A stretch of 64,000 nucleotides of DNA from Rhodosalinus halophilus (lineage in GTDB: Bacteria > Pseudomonadota > Alphaproteobacteria > Rhodobacterales > Rhodobacteraceae), in NCBI RefSeq assembly GCF_003298775.1, contig NZ_QNTQ01000002.1:186001-250000 (forward strand). Reading direction: 5' to 3'. The translations under genes were made by a program, and so were the position numbers. The notes under the pieces are model-generated. The model saw only the letters and a program-made list of their open reading frames with translations. It was not told where the DNA came from and ran no database searches. Each line of letters begins with the position of its first letter. The first letter of the stretch is position 1. Of this stretch, positions 43,874 through 52,374 are shown piece by piece.

Positions 43874-44020
43874 ATGAAGGCGCGCACCCGTTTCATCGAA
43901 TCCGTCATCCGCAACGCGCGGGCGCAGGAAAGGCTCGAACTGCCGTGGGCGCGCGGCGCACGTCGTGCCGCGCGCATTGCCCGCCGCCGGGAAGCCGCGC
44001 AGAAGCTCAAGCGCGCCTGA
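43874..44020 (+). CDS. Small basic hypothetical protein, 48 aa
   Basis: A 48-codon frame from ATG 43874 with AAGGAG eight bases upstream and a terminator after the stop. The product starts MKARTRFIESVIRNARA, contains LELPWARGARRAARIARRR and ends KLKRA. It has 14 Arg or Lys residues, no Cys and no signal, and is mostly helical with an amphipathic basic face. I recall similar short proteins starting MK.RTRFI.SV in other Rhodobacteraceae but cannot verify this. A nucleic-acid or ribosome role is possible from the charge only. Confidence 0.75.
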   Translation: MKARTRFIESVIRNARAQERLELPWARGARRAARIARRREAAQKLKRA

Positions 44021-44043
44021 CCGCGACATCCGAGCGCCCGTCG

Positions 44044-44080
44044 CGGGCCGTCCGGCGATTCGGGCGGCCCGTCGCATTTT
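44044..44080 (+). terminator. Rho-independent-type terminator after the small basic gene
   Basis: CGGGCCG (44044-44050) pairs with CGGCCCG (44065-44071), then TCGCATTTT ends at 44080. It starts 23 bases past the 44020 stop. Confidence 0.6.
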
Positions 44081-44186
44081 CGACGCGCGGACCGGCGAGG
44101 ATCTGGGCCGACTGGCGCCGATCAGGGAACAATCCCCCAAAAGCCCCTCACATTGGCCATCTGCGCGCTGCAATGCGCATGGATCT

Positions 44187-44215
44187 TTGACGGCATTGTG
44201 GAAATGTGGCTATCT
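44187..44215 (+). promoter_or_regulatory. Predicted promoter of the Hint-domain gene
   Basis: TTGACG (44187-44192), 17-base spacer, CTATCT (44210-44215). The surrounding DNA is visibly less GC-rich than average. The gene starts 85 bases downstream. The rest of 44021-44300 holds only the upstream terminator and no gene. Confidence 0.5.
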
Positions 44216-44300
44216 CTCGCTCCAACGAAGGCAACGCAGACATGTCTGGCGTCGCTGGTGGGGGCCGGCACGGATGTGATCAACCTGTTCGGGTGCTCAC

Positions 44301-45083
44301 ATGTCGACCCACACGATCCGCGCCTTGTCCGCGGGCTACAATTTATCCGAACCGGCCCGGGCGGGTCGGTTTGCTCAGCCGGACGGGCGGCCTCGATGCG
44401 ATTCCTCTCTCTCGCGCGGGATCGAGGCCGCCTCTCTGCTTCCTGACGGCAGCATCGATGTCAGAAAGCACACGGTCCCCGACCATCCGCTGTTCCTGGA
44501 GGCGGCCGGCGCGATCGCACGCGGTACGCTCCTGCGCACCACCGCGGGCCCGGTCGCCGTCGAGGATCTCATGCCGGGCGACGCGCTCTGCTGCGCGGGC
44601 GGGCGGAGCGAGCAGGTTCTCTGGATCGGCTCGACGCTGGTCGCCGGCGGCGCGCAGCCCACGCCGTCGCTCACCCGTGTGATGCCCGAGGCATTCGGCC
44701 TCGGCCGGCCCGCCGCGGACGTTCTGGCCGGCCCGGCGGCGCGCATCCTGCATGCACGCCCGGAGCTCATGCCGCTGACCGGCGCGGCGGAGGTGCTGAC
44801 CCCGCTGGCCGATTTCCGCGACGGCGAGACGGTGATCCAGGTGACGCCGCCCAGCAGCGTGCGCGTCTACCACATCCTGCTGGCGCGTCATTGCGCCTTC
44901 GACGCGGGTGGCCTCGCGGTCGAGAGCTTCCACCCCGGGCTGCGGACCGCCGACATCCTGGACCCGAGCCTGCGCGCGCGCTTCCTGTCGCTCTTCCCGC
45001 ATCTGACCAGTTTCGCCGGGTTCGGCGCGCTGGCCTGGCCGCGCGTTTCGGGCGAGACGCTCGCCCGGCTCACCGCCGCCTGA
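44301..45083 (+). CDS. Hint-domain (hedgehog/intein fold) protein
   Basis: 260 aa. Residues about 68-210 follow the alphaproteobacterial Hint pattern: GAIARGTLLRTTAGPVAVEDLMPGD, then VLWIGSTLVAGG, then VYHILLARHCAFDAGGLAVESFHPG. In related proteins the first block begins with Cys (CFARGT), the splicing or autocleavage nucleophile. Here that position is Ala, so self-processing is doubtful. There is no signal peptide, and the ribosome-binding site is poor. The function of these proteins is unknown; some are fused to secreted repeat proteins. Confidence 0.8.
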   Translation: MSTHTIRALSAGYNLSEPARAGRFAQPDGRPRCDSSLSRGIEAASLLPDGSIDVRKHTVPDHPLFLEAAGAIARGTLLRTTAGPVAVEDLMPGDALCCAGGRSEQVLWIGSTLVAGGAQPTPSLTRVMPEAFGLGRPAADVLAGPAARILHARPELMPLTGAAEVLTPLADFRDGETVIQVTPPSSVRVYHILLARHCAFDAGGLAVESFHPGLRTADILDPSLRARFLSLFPHLTSFAGFGALAWPRVSGETLARLTAA

Positions 45084-45086
45084 GCG

Positions 45087-45587
45087 TCAGGCCGACCGGC
45101 TCAGCCGGTCCTCGAGCACGTCGAACGGCACGCCGGGTTCCTCCTTGGCCGCGCGGATCACGAGGGAAGTCTTGACGCTGGCGACGTTCTCGGCCGCGGT
45201 GAGCTCTCCGGTGAGGAAGCTCTGGAAAGTGGAGAGATCCGGCGACACGCACTTGAGGATGAAGTCCACCTCGCCGTTGAGCATGTGGCACTCGCGCACG
45301 AGCGGCCAGGCGCGGCACCGGTCCTCGAAGGCGACAAGGTCGGCCTCGGCCTGGCTGACGAGCCCCACCATGACGAAGACCTGCACCTCGAAGCCGAGCT
45401 CGCGCGCGTCCACCCTGGCGTGGTAGCCCTTGATGTATCCCTGCTCCTCGAGCGTGCGGACGCGGCGCAGACAGGGGGGCGCAGAGATCCCGACCCGGCG
45501 CGCGAGTTCGACATTCGTCATCCGGCCGTCGGCCTGGAGCTCTGCGAGAATCTTCCGGTCGATCGGATCGAGCCGCGAACCCGGCAT
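45087..45587 (-). CDS. Lrp/AsnC family transcriptional regulator
   Basis: 166 aa. N-terminal winged HTH (LDPIDRKILAELQADGRMTNVELARRVGISAPPCLRRV), then an Lrp ligand-binding (RAM/ACT-like) domain with VFVMVGLVSQAEADLVAFED and CHMLNGEVDFILKC. The start MPGSRLDP at 45587 has GAGGGGAGGG upstream. It is divergent from trxB, an arrangement I recall in several Rhodobacterales. It probably regulates amino acid metabolism and itself. Confidence 0.93.
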   Translation of the reverse strand: MPGSRLDPIDRKILAELQADGRMTNVELARRVGISAPPCLRRVRTLEEQGYIKGYHARVDARELGFEVQVFVMVGLVSQAEADLVAFEDRCRAWPLVRECHMLNGEVDFILKCVSPDLSTFQSFLTGELTAAENVASVKTSLVIRAAKEEPGVPFDVLEDRLSRSA

Positions 45588-45612
45588 CCTGCCCTCCCCT
45601 CGTTTTGCGGTT

Positions 45613-45658
45613 CTTATAGCAACAACCTGAGCGCGCGCAATAAAGTTTCGCTGCAGCG
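45613..45658 (-). promoter_or_regulatory. Promoter of the lrp-type gene with a palindromic site upstream
   Basis: On the minus strand TTGCGC (45640-45635), a 16-base spacer and TATAAG (45618-45613). A perfect ten-base palindrome CGCTGCAGCG (45649-45658) lies just upstream and could be an autoregulatory Lrp site or act on the divergent trxB. Confidence 0.55.
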
Positions 45659-45778
45659 CAATATTCTTAGCCGCGACGCCCGGCTTGCACGAGACGCAAT
45701 GCCGCCGTCCCCGCCGCGGGGCTTTCTCCGCGGCCGCGGTTGGCATATATGCTCGGCCTCGAATAAGTGGAGGGCGCC

Positions 45779-46747
45779 ATGGGCGAGACACGGCACACCA
45801 AGGTTCTGATCATCGGCTCCGGCCCGGCTGGCTACACCGCCGGGGTCTACGCCGCACGCGCCATGCTCGAGCCGCTTCTCGTGCAGGGGATCGAGCCGGG
45901 CGGGCAGCTGACCACGACCACCGAGGTCGAGAACTGGCCCGGCGACACCGAAGTGCAGGGCCCGGACCTGATGGTGCGCATGGAGGCCCACGCGCGCGCC
46001 GTGGGCTGCGAGATCGTGAGCGACATCATCACCTCGCTCGACCTGCAGACCCGTCCCTTCGTGGCCGAGAGCGACAGCGGCGCCACCTACACCGCCGACG
46101 CGGTGATCCTTGCCACCGGCGCGCGGGCGAAATGGCTGGGTCTGCCGTCGGAGGAGAAGTTCAAGGGCTTCGGCGTCTCGGCCTGCGCGACCTGCGACGG
46201 TTTCTTCTACCGCGGGCAGGAGATCGTCGTGGTGGGCGGCGGCAACACCGCCGTCGAGGAGGCGCTCTTCCTGACCAACTTCGCCTCGAAGGTCACGCTC
46301 ATCCACCGCCGCGACGAGCTGCGCGCGGAAAAGGTGCTCCAGGAGCGGCTTTTCCGTAACCCGAAGATCGAGACGCTCTGGTTCCACACGCTGGACGAGG
46401 TTGTGGGGACCGAGGATCCGCTCGGTGTCGAGGGTGTGCGGGTCAAGGACGTGCGCACGGGCGAGATCACCGAGATTCCGGCGAAGGGCGTCTTCATCGC
46501 CATCGGGCACGCGCCGGCCAACGAGCTCGTCAAGGATGTGCTCGAGACGCACCACGGCGGCTACGTCAAGGTCGAGCCGGGCAGCACGCGCACCTCGATT
46601 CCGGGCGTCTTCGCCGCCGGCGACATCACCGATCACATCTACAGGCAGGCGGTGACCAGCGCCGGCATGGGGTGCATGGCCGCGCTCGACGCCGAAAAGT
46701 TCCTTGCCGAACAGGGCGTGGCCGAGGGCGCGCAGGCGGCCGAATAG
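45779..46747 (+). CDS. trxB: Thioredoxin-disulfide reductase
   Basis: 322-aa flavoprotein that reduces thioredoxin with NADPH. FAD motif [16 protein letters not shown] at about residues 14-29, redox Cys pair in [10 protein letters not shown] (about 138-141), NADPH motif [19 protein letters not shown], and the C-terminal FAD motif [28 protein letters not shown] precedes the ATG at 45779; the GTG-like upstream codons at 45767 overlap that site. Length and motifs are fully typical. Confidence 0.97.
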   Translation: MGETRHTKVLIIGSGPAGYTAGVYAARAMLEPLLVQGIEPGGQLTTTTEVENWPGDTEVQGPDLMVRMEAHARAVGCEIVSDIITSLDLQTRPFVAESDSGATYTADAVILATGARAKWLGLPSEEKFKGFGVSACATCDGFFYRGQEIVVVGGGNTAVEEALFLTNFASKVTLIHRRDELRAEKVLQERLFRNPKIETLWFHTLDEVVGTEDPLGVEGVRVKDVRTGEITEIPAKGVFIAIGHAPANELVKDVLETHHGGYVKVEPGSTRTSIPGVFAAGDITDHIYRQAVTSAGMGCMAALDAEKFLAEQGVAEGAQAAE

Positions 46748-46821
46748 TCCGCGTGCAACCGTCGTGGCGCGGCGGCAACAAGTCGCGATCTCGCGCTTGC
46801 ATCCGGCCGCGCGCCGGGCCA

Positions 46822-46845
46822 GAGAGCGCGCGCGAAAGCGCTCTC
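46822..46845 (+). other. Stem-loop between trxB and sat-cysC
   Basis: GAGAGCGC (46822-46829) pairs with GCGCTCTC (46838-46845) around GCGCGAAA, 32 bases before the sat-cysC start. It has no T-run. It may be a weak trxB terminator or a leader structure of the sulfate gene. Confidence 0.35.
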
Positions 46846-46876
46846 CGACCTCCAACCGCACGTAACCAGAGCCCCC

Positions 46877-48580
46877 ATGACCGAAAACCTCGTCCCTCTG
46901 CCGGAACTCTACGTCTCGTTCGAAAGCGCGCAGAAACTGAAGGCCGAGGCGGCGGATCTGCCGAGCTGGGATCTCAGCCCGCGGCAGACCTGCGACCTGG
47001 AACTGCTGATGAACGGCGGCTTCCATCCGCTCAAGGGTTTCCTCGGGCAGGCAGACTACGACTCGGTCGTGGACAGGATGCGGCTGGCCGACGGCACCCT
47101 CTGGCCGATCCCCGTCACGCTCGACGTCTCCGACGCCTTCGCCGAGACAATCGAGCCGGGCCACGATATCGCGCTGCGCGACCAGGAGGGCGTGATCCTC
47201 GCCACGATGACCGTCACCGACAAATGGGTGCCGGACAAGGCGCGCGAGGCCGAGATGGTTTTCGGTGCGGATGACGCCGCCCATCCCGCGGTGAACTACC
47301 TGCACAACGCGGCGGGCCGCGTCTATCTCGGCGGCCCCGTGACCGGCATCCAGCCGCCGGTGCACTACGACTTCAAGGCGCGGCGGGACACGCCGAACGA
47401 ATTGCGCGCGCGCTTCCGCAAGCTGGGGTGGCGGCGCGTCGTCGCCTTCCAGACGCGCAACCCCCTGCACCGCGCGCACCAGGAACTGACCTTCCGCGCC
47501 GCGCGCGAGGCGCAGGCGAACCTGCTGATCCATCCCGTCGTCGGCATGACCAAGCCCGGCGACGTGGATCACTTCACCCGCGTGCGCTGCTACGAGGCGG
47601 TGCTGGACAAGTATCCCTCGGCGACCACGACGATGTCGCTGCTCAACCTCGCCATGCGCATGGCCGGCCCGCGCGAGGCCGTCTGGCACGGCATCATCCG
47701 GCGCAACCACGGCTGCACCCATTTCATCGTCGGCCGCGACCATGCCGGCCCGGGCAAGAATTCGCAGGGCGAGGATTTCTACGGCCCCTATGACGCGCAG
47801 GAGCTCTTTCGCAAGCACCAGGACGAAATCGGCATCGAGATGGTCGATTTCAAACACATGGTCTACGTCCAGGACCGCGCGCAATACGAGGCCGCCGACG
47901 AGATCGAGGACGGCGCGACGGTGCTCAACATCTCGGGCACCGAGTTGCGGCGCCGTCTGCGCGAGGGGCTGGAGATTCCCGACTGGTTCTCCTTCCCCGA
48001 GGTCGTGTCGGAACTCCGCCGGCGCTACCCGCCGCGCTCGCAGCAGGGCTTCACTGTCTTCTTCACGGGCTTCTCCGGCTCGGGCAAATCCACCATCGCC
48101 AACGCGCTGATGATCAAGCTGATGGAGATGGGCGACCGCCCGGTGACGCTGCTCGACGGGGACATCGTGCGAAAGAACCTCAGCTCCGAACTCGGCTTTT
48201 CCAAGGAGCACCGCGACCTGAACATCCGCCGCATCGGCTATGTCGCCAGCGAGATCACCAAGAACGGCGGCATCGCGATCTGCGCGCCCATCGCGCCCTA
48301 CGCGGCCACCCGGCGCGCCGTGCGTGAGGAGATCGAGCAATACGGCGCCTTCGTCGAGGTCCATGTCGCCACCAGCCTCGAGGAATGCGAGCGGCGCGAC
48401 CGCAAGGGGCTCTACCGGCTCGCCCGCGAGGGCAAGATCAAGGAGTTCACCGGCATATCCGACCCCTACGACGTGCCCGAGGCCCCCGAGCTGCGCGTCG
48501 ACACCGAGGGCGTGGACGTGGACAACTGCGCCCACCAGGTGCTGCTCAAGCTCGAGTCGATGGGTCTCATCGCGGGCTGA
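46877..48580 (+). CDS. Bifunctional sulfate adenylyltransferase / adenylylsulfate kinase
   Basis: 567-aa fusion for sulfate activation. Residues about 1-385 are ATP sulfurylase of the single-chain (Sat/Met3) type: QTRNPLHRAHQE (about 192-203), VGRDHAGPGKN and LNISGTELRRRL. Residues about 395-565 are APS kinase (CysC): P-loop FTGFSGSGKSTIA, DGDIVRKNLSSELGFS, IAPYAATRRAVRE and GLYRLAREGKIKEFTG. The product is PAPS. The single-chain form explains the absence of cysD/cysN here. No regulator or sulfate transporter is adjacent. Confidence 0.96.
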   Translation: MTENLVPLPELYVSFESAQKLKAEAADLPSWDLSPRQTCDLELLMNGGFHPLKGFLGQADYDSVVDRMRLADGTLWPIPVTLDVSDAFAETIEPGHDIALRDQEGVILATMTVTDKWVPDKAREAEMVFGADDAAHPAVNYLHNAAGRVYLGGPVTGIQPPVHYDFKARRDTPNELRARFRKLGWRRVVAFQTRNPLHRAHQELTFRAAREAQANLLIHPVVGMTKPGDVDHFTRVRCYEAVLDKYPSATTTMSLLNLAMRMAGPREAVWHGIIRRNHGCTHFIVGRDHAGPGKNSQGEDFYGPYDAQELFRKHQDEIGIEMVDFKHMVYVQDRAQYEAADEIEDGATVLNISGTELRRRLREGLEIPDWFSFPEVVSELRRRYPPRSQQGFTVFFTGFSGSGKSTIANALMIKLMEMGDRPVTLLDGDIVRKNLSSELGFSKEHRDLNIRRIGYVASEITKNGGIAICAPIAPYAATRRAVREEIEQYGAFVEVHVATSLEECERRDRKGLYRLAREGKIKEFTGISDPYDVPEAPELRVDTEGVDVDNCAHQVLLKLESMGLIAG

Positions 48581-48764
48581 GCGCCGGCTTCGGCGCGGCT
48601 GCCGGCCGAAAGCGCCACCATGAAACGGAGGGCGACGGACCACCGGCGCCCTTTCCCGTTGCAGCCCTGCATCAGTGCGTCCCGACGGTCGTGACTGGCC
48701 ATGATTTTGCCGGGTTTGTCTGAGAAGACGCGCAATCAGGCGAACGTGGTGGAAGGAGAGGGCC

Positions 48765-49649
48765 GTGATCGCGACTCTACAGGAGTTCCTGGTGCAGAGC
48801 CTGGCGAGCCTCATCATCGCCGCGAAGGGCCTCGTCTGGCCGGCACTCTTCTTCTTGCTGCTCGGCCTCGCGGTCAAGAGACGCCGGCTGGCCGGCGACA
48901 TCAGGCGCGCGCTGCGCGAGGCCAGCCTGAACCTTCAGCTCATGGCGTTCAACCTGGTCTTCGTGGTTCCACTGATCGCCATGGCGGGACAGGCCTTGGC
49001 GAACTTCAGTGCGGCGCACGGTCTCGTGCTAGTTCCCGCCTCAGCCTGGGACCGGATGCACCCGGCGGCCGTGATCTTTGCCGCCGTGTTCATTGGCGAC
49101 TTCACCGCCTACTGGCGTCACCGGCTGGAGCATACGCGGCTGCTATGGCCCGCGCATGCGGTGCATCATTCGGACACCCAGATGACCTGGACAGCCATTG
49201 AGCGCTTCCACCCGATCAACCGCTGCAGCACCTTCTTCATCGACGCGAGCGTGCTGATCCTGATGGGCCTTCCACCCTTCGCCGTCGTCGCCAACTATCT
49301 CGTTCGGCACTACTACGGCAGCTTCATACACGCAGACCTGCCGTGGACCTACGGGCCGCTTGGTCGGATCTTCGTGTCGCCGGCAATGCACCGCTGGCAC
49401 CATTCGGCCGACGAACGCGCCTTCGACAAGAATTTCGCCACGGTGTTCTCGGTCTTCGACCGGGCGTTCGGCACCCACTACGTTCCAGGACCACACGAGG
49501 GGCGCCTCGGCGTGCACGACCCGATCGCGCCCACCCTGACCTCGCAACTGACCTACGCCCTGACGCCGCGCGCCTACCGGCGCACGCCGCCAGAAATCAA
49601 TCGCGAAGGTTCCGAGACCGAGGCGTCCCGTGCAGTGCCTGCCGAATAG
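48765..49649 (+). CDS. Sterol desaturase / fatty acid hydroxylase family membrane protein
   Basis: 294-aa integral membrane di-iron protein of the FA-hydroxylase superfamily. The His-box set is complete: HRLEH (about residue 124), HAVHH (about 135-139) and HRWHH (about 208-212). Hydrophobic segments cover about residues 5-32, 58-80, 92-112 and 160-185. The substrate could be a sterol, carotenoid, ornithine lipid or fatty acid. GGAAGGAGAGG precedes the GTG start. The gene looks less GC-rich and less biased in codon third positions than its neighbours (by eye), hinting at later acquisition. Confidence 0.86.
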   Translation: MIATLQEFLVQSLASLIIAAKGLVWPALFFLLLGLAVKRRRLAGDIRRALREASLNLQLMAFNLVFVVPLIAMAGQALANFSAAHGLVLVPASAWDRMHPAAVIFAAVFIGDFTAYWRHRLEHTRLLWPAHAVHHSDTQMTWTAIERFHPINRCSTFFIDASVLILMGLPPFAVVANYLVRHYYGSFIHADLPWTYGPLGRIFVSPAMHRWHHSADERAFDKNFATVFSVFDRAFGTHYVPGPHEGRLGVHDPIAPTLTSQLTYALTPRAYRRTPPEINREGSETEASRAVPAE

Positions 49650-49715
49650 TGACGGGTCGGAAGCCGCAACTCCGGCACGACACCCTGTCGGCCTGAGTAT
49701 CCTCGATTGCTTTCG

Positions 49716-49943
49716 TCAGTGCACCGTGACGGGTGCCAGGTCGTTCTGCCGCGCCAGCACGAAGGCCAGCCGCCGGTCGCGCACCAGCGCGAGGCGCTCG
49801 CCCTCGGCGTTATGCACCGCATAGAGCGTGTCGATGCCGCTCGCCTGCTCACGCACCTCTTCGGGCAGATCGGCCACCTTCACGGGGCGGACGTAGACGA
49901 TCCTCTGGTCGTCGGCGCCGCCGAAATCGAATCTGGTATCCAT
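49716..49943 (-). CDS. DUF1150 family protein
   Basis: 75-aa acidic protein (MDTRFDFGGADDQRIVYVRP, then DLPEEVREQA and LAFVLARQNDLAPVTVH) matching the DUF1150 family, which is found in alphaproteobacteria beside hsp20. Function unknown. Its ATG shares a base with the TAA stop of the hsp20 gene (TAATG), so the two are translationally coupled, and it should be heat-induced with it. Confidence 0.9.
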   Translation of the reverse strand: MDTRFDFGGADDQRIVYVRPVKVADLPEEVREQASGIDTLYAVHNAEGERLALVRDRRLAFVLARQNDLAPVTVH

Positions 49944-50362
49944 TACGCTCCCCCTTTCCTGATGCTGATCGTCTGCACCACGTTCTCGGGACGCTCGCGC
50001 GCCAGGTCGATATGCAGAAGCCCGTTCTCGAGCACCGCCTCGCCCACCTCGACTCCGTCGGCCAGGACAAAGCTGCGCTGGAACTGCCGGGCGGCGATGC
50101 CGCGATGGAGAAAGACGCGGTCTTCGCCGGTGTCGCCCTGCCGCCCGCGGATCACGAGCTGGCGATCCTCGACCGTGATGGCGAGATCGTCCTCCGAGAA
50201 CCCCGCGACAGCGAGGGTGATGCGCCACGAACAGTCCGAAGTCTGCTCGATGTTGTAGGGAGGGTATCCGTCGTTGCCCGACTTCGCGGAGCGTTCGAGC
50301 AGCTGCTCCAGCTGGTCGAAGCCCAGCATATGGGGGTGGCCCCCCAATCCCATCTTGCTCAT
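49943..50362 (-). CDS. Small heat-shock protein, Hsp20/alpha-crystallin family
   Basis: 139-aa ATP-independent chaperone that holds unfolding proteins. The alpha-crystallin domain spans about residues 32-130 (YPPYNIEQTSDCSWRITLAV, AGFSEDDLAITVEDRQLVI, FQRSFVLADGVEVGEAVLENGLLHIDLAR). It resembles IbpA of enterobacteria and the class A Hsp20 of rhizobia. It is preceded by a heat-shock-type promoter and followed by the coupled DUF1150 gene. Confidence 0.95.
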   Translation of the reverse strand: MSKMGLGGHPHMLGFDQLEQLLERSAKSGNDGYPPYNIEQTSDCSWRITLAVAGFSEDDLAITVEDRQLVIRGRQGDTGEDRVFLHRGIAARQFQRSFVLADGVEVGEAVLENGLLHIDLARERPENVVQTISIRKGGA

Positions 50363-50427
50363 CGACACGTCCTTTGCACAAGCGACAGTCCGCTGCGCGG
50401 CCCCGTTCCGGCGACCGCGCACAGCGG

Positions 50428-50458
50428 AAATATGGGGGCGTGTCCTACCCCGCGCAAG
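50428..50458 (-). promoter_or_regulatory. Predicted RpoH (sigma-32-type) promoter of hsp20
   Basis: On the minus strand CTTGCG (50458-50453) and CCCATATTT (50436-50428) are separated by 16 bases, close to the heat-shock pattern CTTG-N~16-CCCATAT. It ends 65 bases before the hsp20 ATG. Confidence 0.6.
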
Positions 50459-50521
50459 GTCTTTGCCGGGCAGCGGCGGTGCGGTATCCTGTGACCGCGC
50501 GCAACAGGGAAGATGGTTGAA

Positions 50522-50746
50522 ATGAACGCTCCCAGCGATCTGTCGATGCAAACCGAGGAGGTTCTCCGCCACGAGCTGGAGGTCTACCGGCGCGAGCACC
50601 GCGACCTCGACGAAGCGATCGCGGCGCTGCAGGAGCGGGGCACGGCCGACCGTCTCACGCTCCAGCGGCTCAAGAAGAAGAAGCTCCAGCTCAAGGACCG
50701 CATCGCCTATATCGAGGATCTCCTCTATCCCGACATCATCGCGTGA
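50522..50746 (+). CDS. DUF465 / YdcH family small protein
   Basis: 74 aa, two-helix coiled-coil-like protein (VLRHELEVYRREHRDLDEAI, LTLQRLKKKKLQLKDRIAYI, ending DLLYPDIIA), the YdcH/DUF465 pattern. Function unknown, although it is widespread in proteobacteria. The ATG at 50522 is chosen over 50513 because AGGGAAG abuts the latter and relatives begin MNAP. It is separate from the purEK genes by 64 bases. Confidence 0.87.
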   Translation: MNAPSDLSMQTEEVLRHELEVYRREHRDLDEAIAALQERGTADRLTLQRLKKKKLQLKDRIAYIEDLLYPDIIA

Positions 50747-50810
50747 GCCCCGGCCGTTGCGCCCGGCATGCCGGTCTCTATAGTGCACGGCTCTAGCCGC
50801 GGAGGAGCGC

Positions 50811-51299
50811 ATGCCGGAGCCGCAAGTGGGCATCATCATGGGCAGCCAGTCGGACTGGGCGACCATGAAGGAGGCCGCGACGCTGCTGGAGACGCTGGAG
50901 GTGCCTTACGAGGCGCGCATCGTCTCGGCACACCGCACACCGGACAGGCTGTGGGACTACGGCCGCACCGCCGTGGCGCGCGGGCTGAAGGTGATCGTCG
51001 CGGGTGCCGGCGGGGCCGCGCATCTGCCGGGCATGATGGCCTCCAAGACCCGCCTGCCCGTGATCGGCGTGCCGGTCGAGAGCCGCGCGCTCAGGGGCGT
51101 GGACAGTCTCTATTCCATCGTCCAGATGCCGCGCGGCTTTCCGGTGGCGACCATGGCGATCGGCGCGGCAGGCGCGGCGAACGCGGGGCTGATGGCGGCA
51201 GGCATCCTCGCGCTGGGCGATCCGGCGCTGGCCGAGCGGCTCGAGCGCTGGCGCGAAGAGCTCTCCGCCGCGATCCCGGAGGTGCCGCAGGATGAGTGA
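50811..51299 (+). CDS. purE: 5-(carboxyamino)imidazole ribonucleotide mutase
   Basis: 162-aa class I PurE, which moves the carboxyl group of N5-CAIR to give CAIR in de novo purine synthesis. Conserved blocks: [16 protein letters not shown] at the N-terminus, [13 protein letters not shown] with the active-site His, [17 protein letters not shown], and [43 protein letters not shown] precedes the ATG. It overlaps purK by eight bases. Confidence 0.97.
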   Translation: MPEPQVGIIMGSQSDWATMKEAATLLETLEVPYEARIVSAHRTPDRLWDYGRTAVARGLKVIVAGAGGAAHLPGMMASKTRLPVIGVPVESRALRGVDSLYSIVQMPRGFPVATMAIGAAGAANAGLMAAGILALGDPALAERLERWREELSAAIPEVPQDE

Positions 51300-52374
51300 C
51301 CCGCTCCCGCAGGGCTCGGTGATCGGCATTCTCGGCGGCGGACAGCTGGGCCGGATGCTCTCGGTGGCCGCCGGGCGGCTAGGCTACCGCTGTCGCATCT
51401 ACGACCCGGCGCCCGAGCCGCCGGCCGGGGATCTGGCCCATGCGGTCACCACCGCGGGCTGGGACGACGCCGAGGCGCTCACGGCCTTCGCCCGCGCCTG
51501 CGCGGTGGTGACCTACGAATTCGAGAACGTCCCCGAGGCCGCGCTCGACGCCGTGGAGGCGGAGGCGCCCGTACGCCCGTCGCGCCGCGCACTGTCGGTG
51601 AGCCAGGACCGGCTGACGGAGAAGACCTTTCTCGCCGACCTCGGCCTTGCCACGGCGCCCTTCGCGGCGGTGGCCGACGACGGCGAGCTCGCCCTCGCGC
51701 TGGCAGAGATCGGGCTGCCGGCCATCCTCAAGACCCGCCGGCTCGGTTACGACGGCAAGGGCCAGGCGCGTATCGACCGGGCAGAGGACGCCCATGCGGC
51801 GCTGGCCGCGATGCAGGGCGCGCCGGCCATCCTGGAGGGGGTGGTGGAGTTCACGCGCGAGATCAGCGTGATCGCGGCGCGCGATCTCGCCGGCGACGTG
51901 GCCGCCTACGACCCCGGCGAGAACGCGCACCGGGACGGCATCCTGCGCCGGACCACGGTGCCGGCCCGGCTGAGCGCCTGGGAGCGGGCGGATTCGGCGC
52001 TGATCGCCGGGAAGATCCTGAACGCGCTGGAGTACGCGGGCGTTCTGGGCGTCGAGCTCTTCGTCACGCCGCAGGGTCTCCTGGTCAACGAGATCGCGCC
52101 GCGGGTACACAATTCGGGGCACTGGACGCAGGCCGGCTGCGCGGTGGACCAGTTCGAGCAGCACATCCGCGCGATCGCGGGCTGGCCACTGGGCGACGGG
52201 ACGCGGCATTCGGACGTGGTGATGGAAAACCTGATCGGAGAGGAGGTCGCAGGCGTGATGGAGCTCGCCCGCAAGCCCGAGGTCTCGATCCACCTCTACG
52301 GCAAGGGAACGGCCCGCCCTGGTCGCAAGATGGGGCATGTGAATCGGGTGACGGGGCCCGCTCATCGGTCCTGA
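51292..52374 (+). CDS. purK: 5-(carboxyamino)imidazole ribonucleotide synthase
   Basis: 360-aa ATP-grasp enzyme that makes N5-CAIR from AIR, bicarbonate and ATP, feeding PurE. N-terminal [31 protein letters not shown]-grasp blocks [11 protein letters not shown] and [27 protein letters not shown]. After the normal KMGHVN region the C-terminus runs RVTGPAHRS; its last five codons and the stop lie inside a copy of the CTCATCGG intergenic repeat. It is coupled to purE by an eight-base overlap. Confidence 0.97.
   Translation: MSDPLPQGSVIGILGGGQLGRMLSVAAGRLGYRCRIYDPAPEPPAGDLAHAVTTAGWDDAEALTAFARACAVVTYEFENVPEAALDAVEAEAPVRPSRRALSVSQDRLTEKTFLADLGLATAPFAAVADDGELALALAEIGLPAILKTRRLGYDGKGQARIDRAEDAHAALAAMQGAPAILEGVVEFTREISVIAARDLAGDVAAYDPGENAHRDGILRRTTVPARLSAWERADSALIAGKILNALEYAGVLGVELFVTPQGLLVNEIAPRVHNSGHWTQAGCAVDQFEQHIRAIAGWPLGDGTRHSDVVMENLIGEEVAGVMELARKPEVSIHLYGKGTARPGRKMGHVNRVTGPAHRS

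Noticed and set aside
44301..45083. Intein or inteinated enzyme
   Set aside because: There are no extein flanks, no Cys/Ser at block A and no terminal His-Asn; it is a stand-alone Hint-fold protein.
45614..48901. 1095-codon leftward open frame across trxB and sat-cysC
   Set aside because: It is a mirror frame of two well-recognised enzymes with no credible motifs.
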